From NCBI RefSeq assembly GCF_900092135.1, contig NZ_FMYF01000003.1, positions 1-64,000 on the forward strand: 64,000 nucleotides of DNA, given 5' to 3'. A program made the position numbers and the translations under genes. This document shows, piece by piece, positions 44,415 to 53,352 of this stretch. Under the pieces are notes generated by a model. The model searched no databases and was not told where the DNA came from. It saw nothing but the letters and a program-made list of their open reading frames with translations. The DNA comes from Raineyella antarctica. GTDB lineage: Bacteria > Actinomycetota > Actinomycetes > Propionibacteriales > Propionibacteriaceae. Numbering within the stretch: the stretch's first letter is position 1; each line of letters begins with the position of its first letter.

Positions 44415-45524
44415 TCAGCGCAGCGGCAGGGCGCGGGCGTACTGGATCGGGTAGTGGTCCGGGGCGCCGTCCAGGCGGGCCTGCCAGCGGGCCGGGGCGT
44501 ACGGGTCCCGGAGCAGTTCCCGGGCGACCATCACGGCATCGGCGCGCCCCTCGGACACGACCGACTCGGCCATCTGCGGGTCGACGATGATCCCGACCGT
44601 ACTGACCGGGATGTCGACGACCCGCTTCACCGCCTCGGCGAACGGCACCTGGTAGCCGGGGTGGGGTCGTGGCGGCACCACCCGCGGGGTGACGCCCCCG
44701 CTGGAGACGTCGACCAGGTCCACGCCGTGCTCCTGCAGCAGCACCGCGAGCCGCTGGGTGTCGGAGACCGTCCAGCTCGGCTCCTCCACCCCGGTCTCCT
44801 CGAACCAGTCGGTCGCCGAGATCCGGTAGAGCACCGGCACCAGGTCCCCGACGGCCTCACGGACCGCGTCGACGACGGCCAGCGGCAAGCGGACCCGGCG
44901 CTCGAAGTCACCGCCCCAGTCGTCGGTACGGCGGTTCGCGACCGGGGAGCAGAACTGGTGCAGCAGGTAGCCATGGGCGCCGTGCACCTCGACGACGTCG
45001 AAGCCGGACTGGACAGCGCGGACCGCCGCGGCACGGAAGCCCTCGATCACTCCGACGATGTCGGTGGCGGTCATCGCCCGCGGTGCGGCGTACGCGTCCC
45101 CGAGCGGGACGGCACTGGGCGCGATCGTGCCCCAGCCGCCCTCCTGCAGCGGGACCGAGGCGGCACCCCGCCAGGGCTGCACCGTGGAGGCCTTGCGGCC
45201 GGCGTGGTTCAGCTGGACGCCGGTCAGGGCACCGAGCCGGTGGCACAGGTCGTTGATCGGCGCGAACGCCGCTGCCTGGGCGTCGTTCCACAGCCCCAGG
45301 TCCCACGGGGAGATCCGTCCCTGCGCGGTCACCGCGGTCGACTCGGCGATCACCAGGCCGGCCCCGCCGCTGGCGCGGGAGGCCAGGTGCTGCAGGTGGA
45401 AGTCGGTCGAGCAGCCGGCCTCGACCCCGGTCGGGGCGGCCGAGTACATGCACATCGGCGACATCCAGACCCGGTTGCGGACGGTCAGGCCGCGCAACGT
45501 CAGCGGCGAGAACAGCTGGGACAT
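44415..45524 (-). CDS. NADH:flavin oxidoreductase, Old Yellow Enzyme family (YqjM-like)
   Basis: A 369-residue FMN TIM-barrel ene-reductase. The N terminus reads LFSPLTLRGLTVRNRVWMSP, then MCMYSAA (YqjM-type Cys and Tyr), VQLNHAGRKAS with the FMN-contact His, EVHGAHGYLLHQFCSPVANR, RTDDWGGDFERRVRLPL and GIIVDPQMAESVVSEGRAD. The physiological substrate is not known. It lies on the opposite strand between menF and menG, divergent from menG with 137 bases between start codons. The start at 45524 has TACGGT six bases upstream. Confidence 0.93.
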   Translation of the reverse strand: MSQLFSPLTLRGLTVRNRVWMSPMCMYSAAPTGVEAGCSTDFHLQHLASRASGGAGLVIAESTAVTAQGRISPWDLGLWNDAQAAAFAPINDLCHRLGALTGVQLNHAGRKASTVQPWRGAASVPLQEGGWGTIAPSAVPLGDAYAAPRAMTATDIVGVIEGFRAAAVRAVQSGFDVVEVHGAHGYLLHQFCSPVANRRTDDWGGDFERRVRLPLAVVDAVREAVGDLVPVLYRISATDWFEETGVEEPSWTVSDTQRLAVLLQEHGVDLVDVSSGGVTPRVVPPRPHPGYQVPFAEAVKRVVDIPVSTVGIIVDPQMAESVVSEGRADAVMVARELLRDPYAPARWQARLDGAPDHYPIQYARALPLR

Positions 45525-45530
45525 GGCCCT

Positions 45531-45536
45531 ACCGTA
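45531..45536 (-). promoter_or_regulatory. -10 element TACGGT, probably leaderless, for the Old Yellow Enzyme gene
   Basis: On the minus strand TACGGT is followed by six bases and the ATG at 45524. Confidence 0.55.
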
Positions 45537-45661
45537 GTCCGGTGCAGTGCTGAGGCGGTGACGGGCCGTGGGTGGCAGCGGGTGGCCGGGCGCGGCGGTC
45601 GGTGGCGGTCGCCCTGTGGTAGCCGAGCCTCGATGTCGGCGGTCCGTGACATGCTGGGTCG

Positions 45662-46375
45662 GTGGCCCGAGCGAACCAGAAGACCGATTACCGCGCAACG
45701 CTTGCGAAGCGGCGCCAGGACGTGGCGACGATGTTCGACGGCGTCGCCACGCGCTACGACCTCGCCAACGACGTCCTCTCGCTGGGCCAGGTCCGGCTCT
45801 GGCGCGAGGCGACCCGCAAGGCCCTGGCCCCCCGCCCCGGCCAGCTAATCCTGGACCTGGCCGCGGGCACCGGCACCTCCAGCCACTCCTTCGCCGCCTC
45901 CGGTGCGACGGTGGTCCCGACCGACCTCTCGCTGGGCATGCTGCGGGTGGGCAAGGACCGCTACCCCGAGCTCGGCTTCGTCGCCGGCGACGCCCTCGCC
46001 CTGCCGTACGCGGACGCCTCGTTCGACGCGGTCACCGCCTCCTACGGCCTGCGCAACATGGAGGACACCATCGGAGCGCTCACCGAGCTGCGCCGGATCA
46101 CACGCCCCGGCGGCCGGATCGTGATCTGCGAGTTCTCCACCCCGACCTGGCGCCCGTTCGCCACGCTCTACAAGGAATACGTGATGGAGGCGCTGCCCCG
46201 GATGGCGACCGCCGTGTCGTCCAACCCGGCCGCGTACGTCTACCTGGCCGAGTCGATCCAGGCCTGGCCCGACCAGGAGCAGCTGGCCGCACTGTTGGTC
46301 GAGGCCGGCTGGCGCGACGTCCAGTGGGAGAACCTCTCGGGCGGCATCGTCGCCATCCACCGCGCCTGGGCCTGA
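45662..46375 (+). CDS. menG: Demethylmenaquinone methyltransferase
   Basis: A 237-residue SAM-dependent methyltransferase (UbiE/MenG family) for the last step of menaquinone synthesis. Motifs are [20 protein letters not shown] at the N terminus, the SAM loop [39 protein letters not shown], and [19 protein letters not shown]. The start is GTG 45662; CATGCT six bases upstream is one base off the TANNNT pattern. The downstream nuclease gene begins seven bases after the stop and is probably co-transcribed. Confidence 0.94.
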   Translation: MARANQKTDYRATLAKRRQDVATMFDGVATRYDLANDVLSLGQVRLWREATRKALAPRPGQLILDLAAGTGTSSHSFAASGATVVPTDLSLGMLRVGKDRYPELGFVAGDALALPYADASFDAVTASYGLRNMEDTIGALTELRRITRPGGRIVICEFSTPTWRPFATLYKEYVMEALPRMATAVSSNPAAYVYLAESIQAWPDQEQLAALLVEAGWRDVQWENLSGGIVAIHRAWA

Positions 46376-46382
46376 CCTGCCG

Positions 46383-48113
46383 ATGGCAGCTTTCGTCCTC
46401 GACGCCTTCGCCGCTCGCAGCTGCGCGGTGAAGACCCACAACCTGTTCGACCCGCAGGTGCATCCGGCCACCCCTGCGGTCGACCCGTCGGTCGAGGAGA
46501 GCTTCGACGACGGCCCGAGCCATGCCGACCGGGTGATCGCGGCGATCCTCGGCGCCGCCAGGGTGCACGGACTGCTCCGGGTGGAGGACCACCGGGACCT
46601 GGTCGACCAGCCCTGGCAGGTCCGCGAGGACGCCTGCCGGACAGCGATGCTGAGCGGTGTCGACGTGATCATCCACGGCATCGTCCCGCTGGACCTGGCC
46701 GGCCATCGCAGCGGACGGGCCGACCTGTGGGTACGCGGGCAGGACACCCCCGACGGCCGGCCCGGCTACCACCCGGTCGAGATCAAGGCGCACCTGCTGC
46801 AGGAGCAGCGACGCTCGGGCCGCGACCACACCTTCCAGGTCCCCGTCTCACCGCTGGGCAGGCCATCCCCCGCCGCCGCGGTGCCGGTGGACTCCCGGGC
46901 CGTCCGGCTGAACAGCCGCGAGGGTGACCTGCTGCAGATCGCCCACTACTGGCGCCTGCTGGAGTCGGCCGGCTTCGCGGCCGGCGGCCGTCCGCTGGCA
47001 GGCATCATCGGCACCGACCAGTTGCCCGGCCACGGCCTGGTGATCACCTGGGTCGACCTGGCCGAGCCGGTGATCCGTACGTTCTCCCGCCGGTCGGCCG
47101 AGGGCTGGACCCGGCGCAGCATCCTGGAGCGCTACGACCACGAGCACGGCTTCCGGGTGAGCATCGCCGCCGTCGCCATGCAGCAGGGCCTGCCGGACGC
47201 ACCCGAGCCGCTCGTGCTGCCCATCGTCAACAAGGAGTGCCCGCGCTGCGAGTGGTGGGAGACCTGCCGGCCCCAACTGCACGACCACGACCTCAGCCTG
47301 CGGATCGACAAGTCCCCGCTCGACATCCGCGAGATCTCGGTGCTGCGCCGGCTCGGGATCAACACGATCGACGACCTCGCCGCGGTGGACCTCGACGACC
47401 TGATGCCGCACTACCTGCCCGAGGTGCAGCACCGCCCCGGCGCCGACCGCCGGCTGGTGCTGGCGGCCCACCGGTCCCGCCTGCTGGCCGACGGCCGGTC
47501 GCTGGAGCGGATCACCACCGGACCGATCATCGTTCCCCGGGCGGACCTGGAGATCGACTTCGACATCGAGAACTCCAGCGACGACCGGGTCTACCTGTGG
47601 GGCTTCCTGGTCACCGACACCTCGACCGGGGAGCAGCACTACCGACACTTCAGCTCCTTCGCCGACCTCGACGCGGCGGCCGAGGCCCGCCTGGCCGTGG
47701 AGGCGATGACCTGGCTGCAGGGCCTGGCCGCCGGCCACCGTACGGTGCTCGTCTACCACTACTCCCCGTACGAGGTGAACCGCCTGGGCCGGCTCGCGGA
47801 GCAGACCCGCGAGCCGGTGCTGGAACAGGCCCGGGCCTGGGCCGGGGACCACTTCGTCGACCTGTTCGCCACCGTGCGCGAGCACTGGTTCGGTGCGCAC
47901 GGGCTGGGCCTGAAGGTGGTCGCCCATGAGGGCGCGGGGTTCACCTGGCGGGACGACGACCCCGGCGGACTGAATTCGCAGGCCTGGTTCGACGAGGCGG
48001 TCCACAGCGAGGACCCAGCCGACCGGGAGGCCTCCCGTAGGCGGGTGCTGGAGTACAACGAGGACGACGTGCGGGCGACCGCCGCGCTACGCGACTGGCT
48101 GTCCGGGGCCTGA
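46383..48113 (+). CDS. TM0106 family RecB-like putative nuclease
   Basis: A 576-residue two-nuclease protein. The N-terminal PD-(D/E)xK region shows SGRADLW and HPVEIKAHLL (about residues 110-135). A small Cys motif, CPRCEWWETC (about 286-295), could bind an iron-sulfur cluster with further Cys. A helix-hairpin-helix-like piece follows (RRLGINTIDDLAAVDLDDL). The C-terminal half is an RNase H-fold 3'-5' exonuclease (EIDFDIEN near 390, YNEDDVRATAALRDW near 560). This is the TM0106 family layout; its cellular role is unknown. It starts seven bases after menG. Confidence 0.88.
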   Translation: MAAFVLDAFAARSCAVKTHNLFDPQVHPATPAVDPSVEESFDDGPSHADRVIAAILGAARVHGLLRVEDHRDLVDQPWQVREDACRTAMLSGVDVIIHGIVPLDLAGHRSGRADLWVRGQDTPDGRPGYHPVEIKAHLLQEQRRSGRDHTFQVPVSPLGRPSPAAAVPVDSRAVRLNSREGDLLQIAHYWRLLESAGFAAGGRPLAGIIGTDQLPGHGLVITWVDLAEPVIRTFSRRSAEGWTRRSILERYDHEHGFRVSIAAVAMQQGLPDAPEPLVLPIVNKECPRCEWWETCRPQLHDHDLSLRIDKSPLDIREISVLRRLGINTIDDLAAVDLDDLMPHYLPEVQHRPGADRRLVLAAHRSRLLADGRSLERITTGPIIVPRADLEIDFDIENSSDDRVYLWGFLVTDTSTGEQHYRHFSSFADLDAAAEARLAVEAMTWLQGLAAGHRTVLVYHYSPYEVNRLGRLAEQTREPVLEQARAWAGDHFVDLFATVREHWFGAHGLGLKVVAHEGAGFTWRDDDPGGLNSQAWFDEAVHSEDPADREASRRRVLEYNEDDVRATAALRDWLSGA

Positions 48114-48244
48114 GCGGCTGTGGGGTTTCCCCAGAACGCACATCGATTATCGACTTTCGGTGATCGTGCGGGGGCCCGCGTCAACATACGGTGGGTGGAC
48201 GCCCCGCGGTCAGTGCAGACCGCCCGTTGCAATCGGAGACCCCC

Positions 48245-48475
48245 ATGGCCCCCACGAACGTCCGGATCATCACCACCGCCGCCGCTGCCTTCCTGCTCGT
48301 GTTCCTGCTCAGCGGCTTCATCGTGGGGACCCTCCTCGGCGAGACCTGGGCCAGCTCGATCGCCACCGCCTCCACGCTCGGCATCGTCGGTGCCGGGATG
48401 CAGTTGATGCTGATCGCCGCCCGTCGTCGCCGGGAGCTCGAGGGCCAGTTCGACCTGCTGGGCCCCGAGGCCTGA
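48245..48475 (+). CDS. Hypothetical two-helix membrane protein
   Basis: A 76-residue protein with two hydrophobic stretches (about residues 8-31 and 38-58) and a basic cytoplasmic turn (ARRRRELEGQ). No family recognised. The start ATG 48245 follows GGAG at about ten bases; the frame is open 54 bases further upstream without better support. It stands alone, converging on menD with a 36-base gap. Confidence 0.65.
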   Translation: MAPTNVRIITTAAAAFLLVFLLSGFIVGTLLGETWASSIATASTLGIVGAGMQLMLIAARRRRELEGQFDLLGPEA

Positions 48476-48511
48476 GCGATCCACCACCCCCGGCCCCCGG
48501 GACATTCTCCG

Positions 48512-50149
48512 TCAGACGAGTCTGCGGATCCGCTCCTCGAACGCCCGCCGGTCCGCGCGGTCCAGGGGCACCTCGAGCACCTCGCGCCCGGTGACGGGAG
48601 CCGCCAGCGCCGCGGCCAGCTCGTCCCGGCCGGTGATCCGGCGGTGCCGCCAGCCGTACGCCCTGGCCAGGGCCGAGAAGTCGACGCCGTGCGGGGTGCC
48701 GAAGAGCCGGTCGAAGGCGCCGGCGTACGGTCCGCTGTCGTAGGTCGGGTCGCCCTGCTCGAGGGTGTGGAAGATCGCCCCGCCGTCGTCGTTGACCACC
48801 ACCACGCGCAGGTCGGGGGTCTCCTCGCCCGGGCCGATCAGCAGCCCCCCGCCGTCATGGGCCAGGGACACGTCCCCGACCAGGGCGGTGACCGGCCGTC
48901 CCAGCCCGATCGCGGCGCCACTGGCCGTGGAGACCAGTCCGTCGATGCCGGACAGGCCGCGGTTGCCGATCACGTGGGCCGGTGCCGGACTGACCGGGGC
49001 CAGGTCGGCGTCGCGCAAGGACTGGGAGTTGCCGAGCAGCAGCACGTCCTGCGGGCCGACCGAGGCCACCACGGCCGCCGCCACCTCGGGCCCGGTCAGT
49101 CCCGGCTGGTCGCGCAGCATCCCGGCCAGCGCCTCACACGCCTGCGCGTCGGCCCGCTGCCACTCCGCCAGCCAGTCGGGGTCTCCGGCCGGCAGCAGCA
49201 CCTCGTCGGCCACGGCGGAGGCGTGCAGGCCGACGTCGCTCCACTCCGAGGAGTCCGCGACCACCACCACCTCCACGTCCCTGCGGGACAGCAGCCGGGT
49301 GACGGGCCGGGACAGCGTCGGGCGGCCGTAGACCACCACGCGTTCGATCCGGTCGGCGAGCGAGGTGTCGAGCAGCAGCCGGTAGGTGGCCAGCGCGGCC
49401 CCCTCACGGGCGTTGGAGATCGGGCCGGCGAGCAGCGGGACGCCGGCCTCCTCGGCGTTGCGCCGGGCCCGGGCACCGGTCGAGGGCTGGCCGCTGCCGA
49501 CCAGGACCACTGTCCGCGGACCTGGCTCCAGCTCGGTCAGCATGCCGGCTCCGAGCGGGGCGATGGAGGGGGCGTCGACGTCCAGCCAGTCCAGGCCCCG
49601 GTCGCCCGGGTCGGGGACGAGCGGGGCGGCGAGTCGTACGTTCAGGTGTCCTGGGCCCGGGGCGCGGGTGCGCATCCCGTCGGCCGAGGCGAGGACCCGG
49701 GCGACCTGGTGCCGGACGGCCAGGGGTCCGGCGTCGGCCTCCAGGTTGGCCTCGGCGCGGACGAAGGTGCCGAAGATCCCGACCTGGTTGGTGGTCTGGT
49801 TGGCCCCGGTGTCGAGCATGCCGGTGGGACGGTCGGCCGAGACCACGACCAGCGGGACGCCGGTGTGTGACGCCTCCATCACTGCCGGCAGCAGGTTGCC
49901 CACGGCAGTCCCGGAGGTGACGACGACGGGGACCGGCAGGCCGGTCACCCGGGCGATGCCGTGCGCGGTGAAACCCGCGACCCGTTCGTCGTGGCGGACG
50001 TGCAGCCGCAGCCGCCCGGCGGCCGCGGCGAGGTGGGCGGCCAGCAGCAGCGGGGCGTTGCGCGAGCCGGGGCACACCACCAGGTGCTCCACGCCGTTGG
50101 CGACGAGTTGGGCGATGACCGCGCGGGCGAGTGCTGTCGACGGGTTCAT
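48512..50149 (-). CDS. menD: SEPHCHC synthase
   Basis: A 545-residue thiamine-diphosphate enzyme that adds succinic semialdehyde-ThDP to isochorismate (2-succinyl-5-enolpyruvyl-6-hydroxy-3-cyclohexene-1-carboxylate synthase). Family motifs are HLVVCPGSRNAPLLLAA, LHVRHDERVAGFTAHGIAR with the ThDP-activating Glu, VVTSGTAVGNLLPAVMEA, GNRGLSGIDGLVSTA, and VVVNDDGGAIFHTLEQG for ThDP/Mg binding. The start at 50149 follows GGGAGGA. A 15-base tandem repeat lies between it and menC upstream. Confidence 0.95.
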   Translation of the reverse strand: MNPSTALARAVIAQLVANGVEHLVVCPGSRNAPLLLAAHLAAAAGRLRLHVRHDERVAGFTAHGIARVTGLPVPVVVTSGTAVGNLLPAVMEASHTGVPLVVVSADRPTGMLDTGANQTTNQVGIFGTFVRAEANLEADAGPLAVRHQVARVLASADGMRTRAPGPGHLNVRLAAPLVPDPGDRGLDWLDVDAPSIAPLGAGMLTELEPGPRTVVLVGSGQPSTGARARRNAEEAGVPLLAGPISNAREGAALATYRLLLDTSLADRIERVVVYGRPTLSRPVTRLLSRRDVEVVVVADSSEWSDVGLHASAVADEVLLPAGDPDWLAEWQRADAQACEALAGMLRDQPGLTGPEVAAAVVASVGPQDVLLLGNSQSLRDADLAPVSPAPAHVIGNRGLSGIDGLVSTASGAAIGLGRPVTALVGDVSLAHDGGGLLIGPGEETPDLRVVVVNDDGGAIFHTLEQGDPTYDSGPYAGAFDRLFGTPHGVDFSALARAYGWRHRRITGRDELAAALAAPVTGREVLEVPLDRADRRAFEERIRRLV

Positions 50150-50161
50150 GCGTCCTCCCTG

Positions 50162-50221
50162 GTCTGCGCCGGGCTGGTGTGCGCCGGCCTGGTGTGGTCC
50201 GGGCTCGTGTGCTCCGGGCTC
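50162..50221. repeat. Four 15-base imperfect tandem repeats between menC and menD
   Basis: Four units, each close to GTGTGCTCCGGGCTC, run from 50162 to 50221. They overlap the first two bases of the menC stop and end 12 bases before the menD start. On the minus strand in the menC frame the units would read as pentapeptides of the type EPGAH, so a stop-codon change would extend MenC by a repeat. Confidence 0.8.
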
Positions 50222-51173
50222 ATCCGGCCAACCTACCGGTCGCCTCCCTGCGCCGGGCCCACTTCCCGGCCGTGGCCGGATCGGCGGCGAGCGCCGCCAG
50301 GCGCGTCGGGGTGGGCACCGGCCGGCGGACCTCCATCCAGCCGTCGACGGCCGCGAGTGGCTCGTCGACCACGTCGTCGACGAGCAGCCGGGAGGTGTTC
50401 AGCCCGCAGGCGTACGGCAGTTCGGGCAGCGCGGCCGCGAGCGCCAGGCCGGCGGCCAGCCCGACGGAGGTCTCCAGCGCGCTGGACACCACGACCGGCA
50501 GCCCGAGGCGCTCGGCCAGCTCCAGACAGGCGGCGACGCCGCCGAGCGGCTGGACCTTCAGCACCGCGACGTCGGCGGCCTCCAGTGCGACGACCCGCTC
50601 CGGGTCACCGGAGCGCCGGATCGACTCGTCGGCGGCGATCGGCACGTCGATGCCGTCGTGGGCCAGGTGCCGGCGGAGTGCCGCGAGGTCCTCCACGTCC
50701 GGACAGGGCTGCTCGGCGTACTCCAGGTCGAAGCGGGCCAGTTCGGCGAGGTTCCGGCGGGCGGTGTCGACGTCCCAGGCGCCGTTGGCGTCGATCCGCA
50801 GCCGGCCGGCGGGGCCCAGTGCGTCCCGCACCGCCTCCAGCCGGGCGATGTCCTCGGCGAGTACGGTCCGCGGGTCGGCGACCTTGACCTTGGCGGTCCG
50901 GCACCCCGAACCGGTCACGATGGCGTGGGCCTGGTCGGGGCCGACGACGGGCACGGTGACGTTGACCGGCACCCGGTCCCGGACCGGCGCCGGCCACGGC
51001 CGCTCGGCCGCCTCCCGGGCCGCGCGCAGCCACGGCACGAGCTCGGCGCCGGAGTAGTCCAGGAACGGGCTCCACTCGGCCCAGCCGGCCGGCCCCTCCC
51101 AGAGCAGGCCCTCGCGTACGTCGATGCCGCGGAAGCGGGTGCGCAGCGGGATGGCGTACACGTACGTGTCCAT
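50220..51173 (-). CDS. menC: o-Succinylbenzoate synthase
   Basis: A 317-residue enolase-superfamily enzyme that dehydrates SHCHC to o-succinylbenzoate. The catalytic Lys pair and metal ligands can be placed: KVKVADPRT, RIDANGAWDVD (Asp), EYAEQPCPDVEDL (Glu), PIAADESIRRSG (Asp), and VLKVQPLGGVAACLELA (second Lys). The start at 51173 has TAGGGT six bases upstream and no ribosome-binding site. It precedes menD on the same strand and is divergent from menE. Confidence 0.93.
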   Translation of the reverse strand: MDTYVYAIPLRTRFRGIDVREGLLWEGPAGWAEWSPFLDYSGAELVPWLRAAREAAERPWPAPVRDRVPVNVTVPVVGPDQAHAIVTGSGCRTAKVKVADPRTVLAEDIARLEAVRDALGPAGRLRIDANGAWDVDTARRNLAELARFDLEYAEQPCPDVEDLAALRRHLAHDGIDVPIAADESIRRSGDPERVVALEAADVAVLKVQPLGGVAACLELAERLGLPVVVSSALETSVGLAAGLALAAALPELPYACGLNTSRLLVDDVVDEPLAAVDGWMEVRRPVPTPTRLAALAADPATAGKWARRREATGRLAG

Positions 51174-51179
51174 GGGCCG

Positions 51180-51185
51180 ACCCTA
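51180..51185 (-). promoter_or_regulatory. -10 element TAGGGT, probably leaderless, for menC-menD
   Basis: On the minus strand TAGGGT is followed by six bases and the ATG of menC at 51173. Confidence 0.55.
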
Positions 51186-51254
51186 TGCCCGCGCGTCCGC
51201 CCTGCTTGCGCCGATCGCTCCTCGTCGCCCACCGGGAGCCGCGGTGGCCGGTCG

Positions 51255-51260
51255 TACGCT
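51255..51260 (+). promoter_or_regulatory. -10 element TACGCT, probably leaderless, for menE-menA
   Basis: TACGCT is followed by six bases and GTG 51267. The menC and menE promoters are only 70 bases apart and point away from each other. Confidence 0.55.
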
Positions 51261-51266
51261 GGTCGG

Positions 51267-52442
51267 GTGTCCGCCCCCCTCCTGCGCCCGTTGCCCACCG
51301 CAGGGCTGTCGTCCGACGAGCTGACCGACGCCTTCGCCGGGGCGCTCGAGGGCTCGTACGTGCTGGCCCCGCTGCCCCCGGATCCGGTGGAGGAGGCGGC
51401 CGTACGGCGGATGCTCGCCGCAGCCGAGGAGCCTGGGGCACTGCCCGAGGACGTCGCGCTGGTGGTCTCGACCTCCGGTTCCACCGGCACGCCCAAGGGG
51501 GTGATGCTGTCGGCGTCCGCGATCCGCGCCGCGGCCGCCGCCACCGATGACCGGCTCTCCGGCCCGGGTGAGTGGACACTGGCGCTGGGCCCGCACTACG
51601 TCGCCGGGGCGATGGTGGTCTGCCGCGCACTGCTGGCGGACCGCGCGCTGCACCTGGCCCGCACCGACCTCGCCGACCTGTCTGCCACCCCGGCCCGGGC
51701 CGGCAGCCCCAGTTACCTGTCGGTGGTGCCGACCCAGCTGGCCCGGCTGCGACAGGACCGGGCGGCCCTGGCTGCACTGGCCGGCTTCGACGCGATCCTG
51801 CTCGGCGGTGCCGCGGTCGACCCCGACCTGCTGGCCCAGTTGCGCGACGAGGGGCTGCGACTGGTCACCACCTACGGCATGAGCGAGACCTGCGGGGGCT
51901 GCGTGTACGACGGCCGGCCGCTGGCGGGGGTCGGGATCACCGTCGACCCGGCCGACCAGCGGGTCGGGATCACCGGACCGGTGCTGTTCTCCGGCTACCT
52001 GGGCCGTCCGGACCTGACCGCCGCTGCCCTCGGCGTGCTCCCCGGCCCTGACGGCGGCCCGGTGCTGCTGACCGGCGACCGGGGCGAGGTCGGTCCCGAC
52101 GGGAGGCTGCACCTGCTCGGCCGGATCGACGACGTGGTGGTCTCCGGTGGCCTCAACGTCGACCTGGCCGCTGTCCAGGCCGCCGCGCGCCGTGCGATCG
52201 GGACCACCGAACTGGTCGCGCTGGGGGTGCCCGACGAGGTCTGGGGGACCCGCGTGGTGGTCGTCACCACGGCCCGTACGTCCCTGGCCGCGCTGCGGAC
52301 GGCGCTCGCCGCCGACCTGTCGCACCAGGCCCTGCCGCGCGGGCTGTCCCACGTCGATGTGCTGCCCACCACGAGTAGTGGCAAGATCGATCGCCGGGCC
52401 CTGCTCGGGGCCTGGGAATCGATGCACAAGGAGCTGGCGTGA
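51267..52442 (+). CDS. menE: o-Succinylbenzoate-CoA ligase
   Basis: A 391-residue adenylate-forming enzyme that makes o-succinylbenzoyl-CoA. Visible ANL motifs are VVSTSGSTGTPKGVMLS (P-loop), VTTYGMSETCGGCVYDG, LLTGDRGEVGPDGRLHLLGR, DDVVVSGGLNVDL, and the C-terminal TSSGKIDRRALLGAW with the catalytic Lys. It is compact, as in other actinobacteria. Its stop overlaps the menA start (GTGA), so the two are coupled. Confidence 0.94.
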   Translation: MSAPLLRPLPTAGLSSDELTDAFAGALEGSYVLAPLPPDPVEEAAVRRMLAAAEEPGALPEDVALVVSTSGSTGTPKGVMLSASAIRAAAAATDDRLSGPGEWTLALGPHYVAGAMVVCRALLADRALHLARTDLADLSATPARAGSPSYLSVVPTQLARLRQDRAALAALAGFDAILLGGAAVDPDLLAQLRDEGLRLVTTYGMSETCGGCVYDGRPLAGVGITVDPADQRVGITGPVLFSGYLGRPDLTAAALGVLPGPDGGPVLLTGDRGEVGPDGRLHLLGRIDDVVVSGGLNVDLAAVQAAARRAIGTTELVALGVPDEVWGTRVVVVTTARTSLAALRTALAADLSHQALPRGLSHVDVLPTTSSGKIDRRALLGAWESMHKELA

Positions 52443-53323
52443 GCACTGTCGCCGATTGGGTCGAGGGCGCACGCCTGCGGACATTGCCCGCCGCCTTCTC
52501 CCCCGTCCTGGCCGGGAGCGGCGCCGCTGTCGCGGCCGGCTCGTTCCGGCCGGTGCACGCAGTCCTGGCGCTGGTGGTGGCGCTGGCCCTGCAGGTCGGG
52601 GTGAACTACGCCAACGACTACTCCGACGGCATCCGTGGCACCGACTCCGCCGAGCGCGTCGGCCCGCAGCGCCTGGTCGGTTCGGGCGCGGCACCGGCGC
52701 ACGTGGTCAAGCGCGCGGCCTTCCTGTGCTTCGGCATCGGCGTGGTGGCCGGCCTGGTACTGGTGCTGCTCACCCAGCAGTGGTGGCTGCTGCTGGTCGG
52801 GGCGGCCAGCGTGCTGGCCGCCTGGTACTACACCGGCGGCAAGCACCCGTACGGCTACCTGGGGCTGGGCGAGGTGTTCGTCTTCGTCTTCTTCGGGCTG
52901 GTCGCGGTCTGCGGTACCACGTACGTGCAGGTCGGCCGGGTGACCTGGGCCAGCCTGGCCGCGGCGGTAGCGATCGGCTCGCTGGCCTGCGCGATCCTGG
53001 TCGCCAACAACCTGCGCGACATCGCCACCGACGTGGTCTCGGGCAAGCGGACCCTGGAGACCCGGCTGGGCGACCGCGGCAGCCGCTGGTTCTTCGTCGT
53101 CCTGCTGGTCCTGACCGCCATCGCGGTGGTCGCCGTCGCCGCGGCCTCGGGACGCTGGTGGGCGCTGCTCGGGCTGCTCTTCGTACTGCCGGTGGCCGGG
53201 CCCGCCCGGGTCCTCCTCACGGGGGCCACCGGCATGCCGCTGGTCCGGGTGCTGAAGATGACGGGGATCGCCGAACTGGTCTGCGCACTGGGCCTGCTGG
53301 CGGGGCTCTCGATCCCCGCCTGA
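52439..53323 (+). CDS. menA: 1,4-Dihydroxy-2-naphthoate polyprenyltransferase
   Basis: A 294-residue UbiA-superfamily membrane prenyltransferase that attaches the polyprenyl tail to dihydroxynaphthoate. The two Asp motifs are NYANDYSDGIRGTDSAERVG and NNLRDIATDVVSGKRTLETR, with about eight hydrophobic helices. The start GTG 52439 overlaps the menE stop. It should use the product of the polyprenyl synthase encoded at the end of the nuo unit. Confidence 0.94.
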   Translation: MSTVADWVEGARLRTLPAAFSPVLAGSGAAVAAGSFRPVHAVLALVVALALQVGVNYANDYSDGIRGTDSAERVGPQRLVGSGAAPAHVVKRAAFLCFGIGVVAGLVLVLLTQQWWLLLVGAASVLAAWYYTGGKHPYGYLGLGEVFVFVFFGLVAVCGTTYVQVGRVTWASLAAAVAIGSLACAILVANNLRDIATDVVSGKRTLETRLGDRGSRWFFVVLLVLTAIAVVAVAAASGRWWALLGLLFVLPVAGPARVLLTGATGMPLVRVLKMTGIAELVCALGLLAGLSIPA

Positions 53324-53340
53324 GGGCTGGACCACTGCCC

Positions 53341-53346
53341 TACACT
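53341..53346 (+). promoter_or_regulatory. -10 element TACACT, probably leaderless, for the PLDc_N gene
   Basis: TACACT is followed by six bases and ATG 53353, 18 bases after the menA stop. It suggests this small gene has its own promoter. Confidence 0.5.
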
Positions 53347-53352
53347 CGTGAC

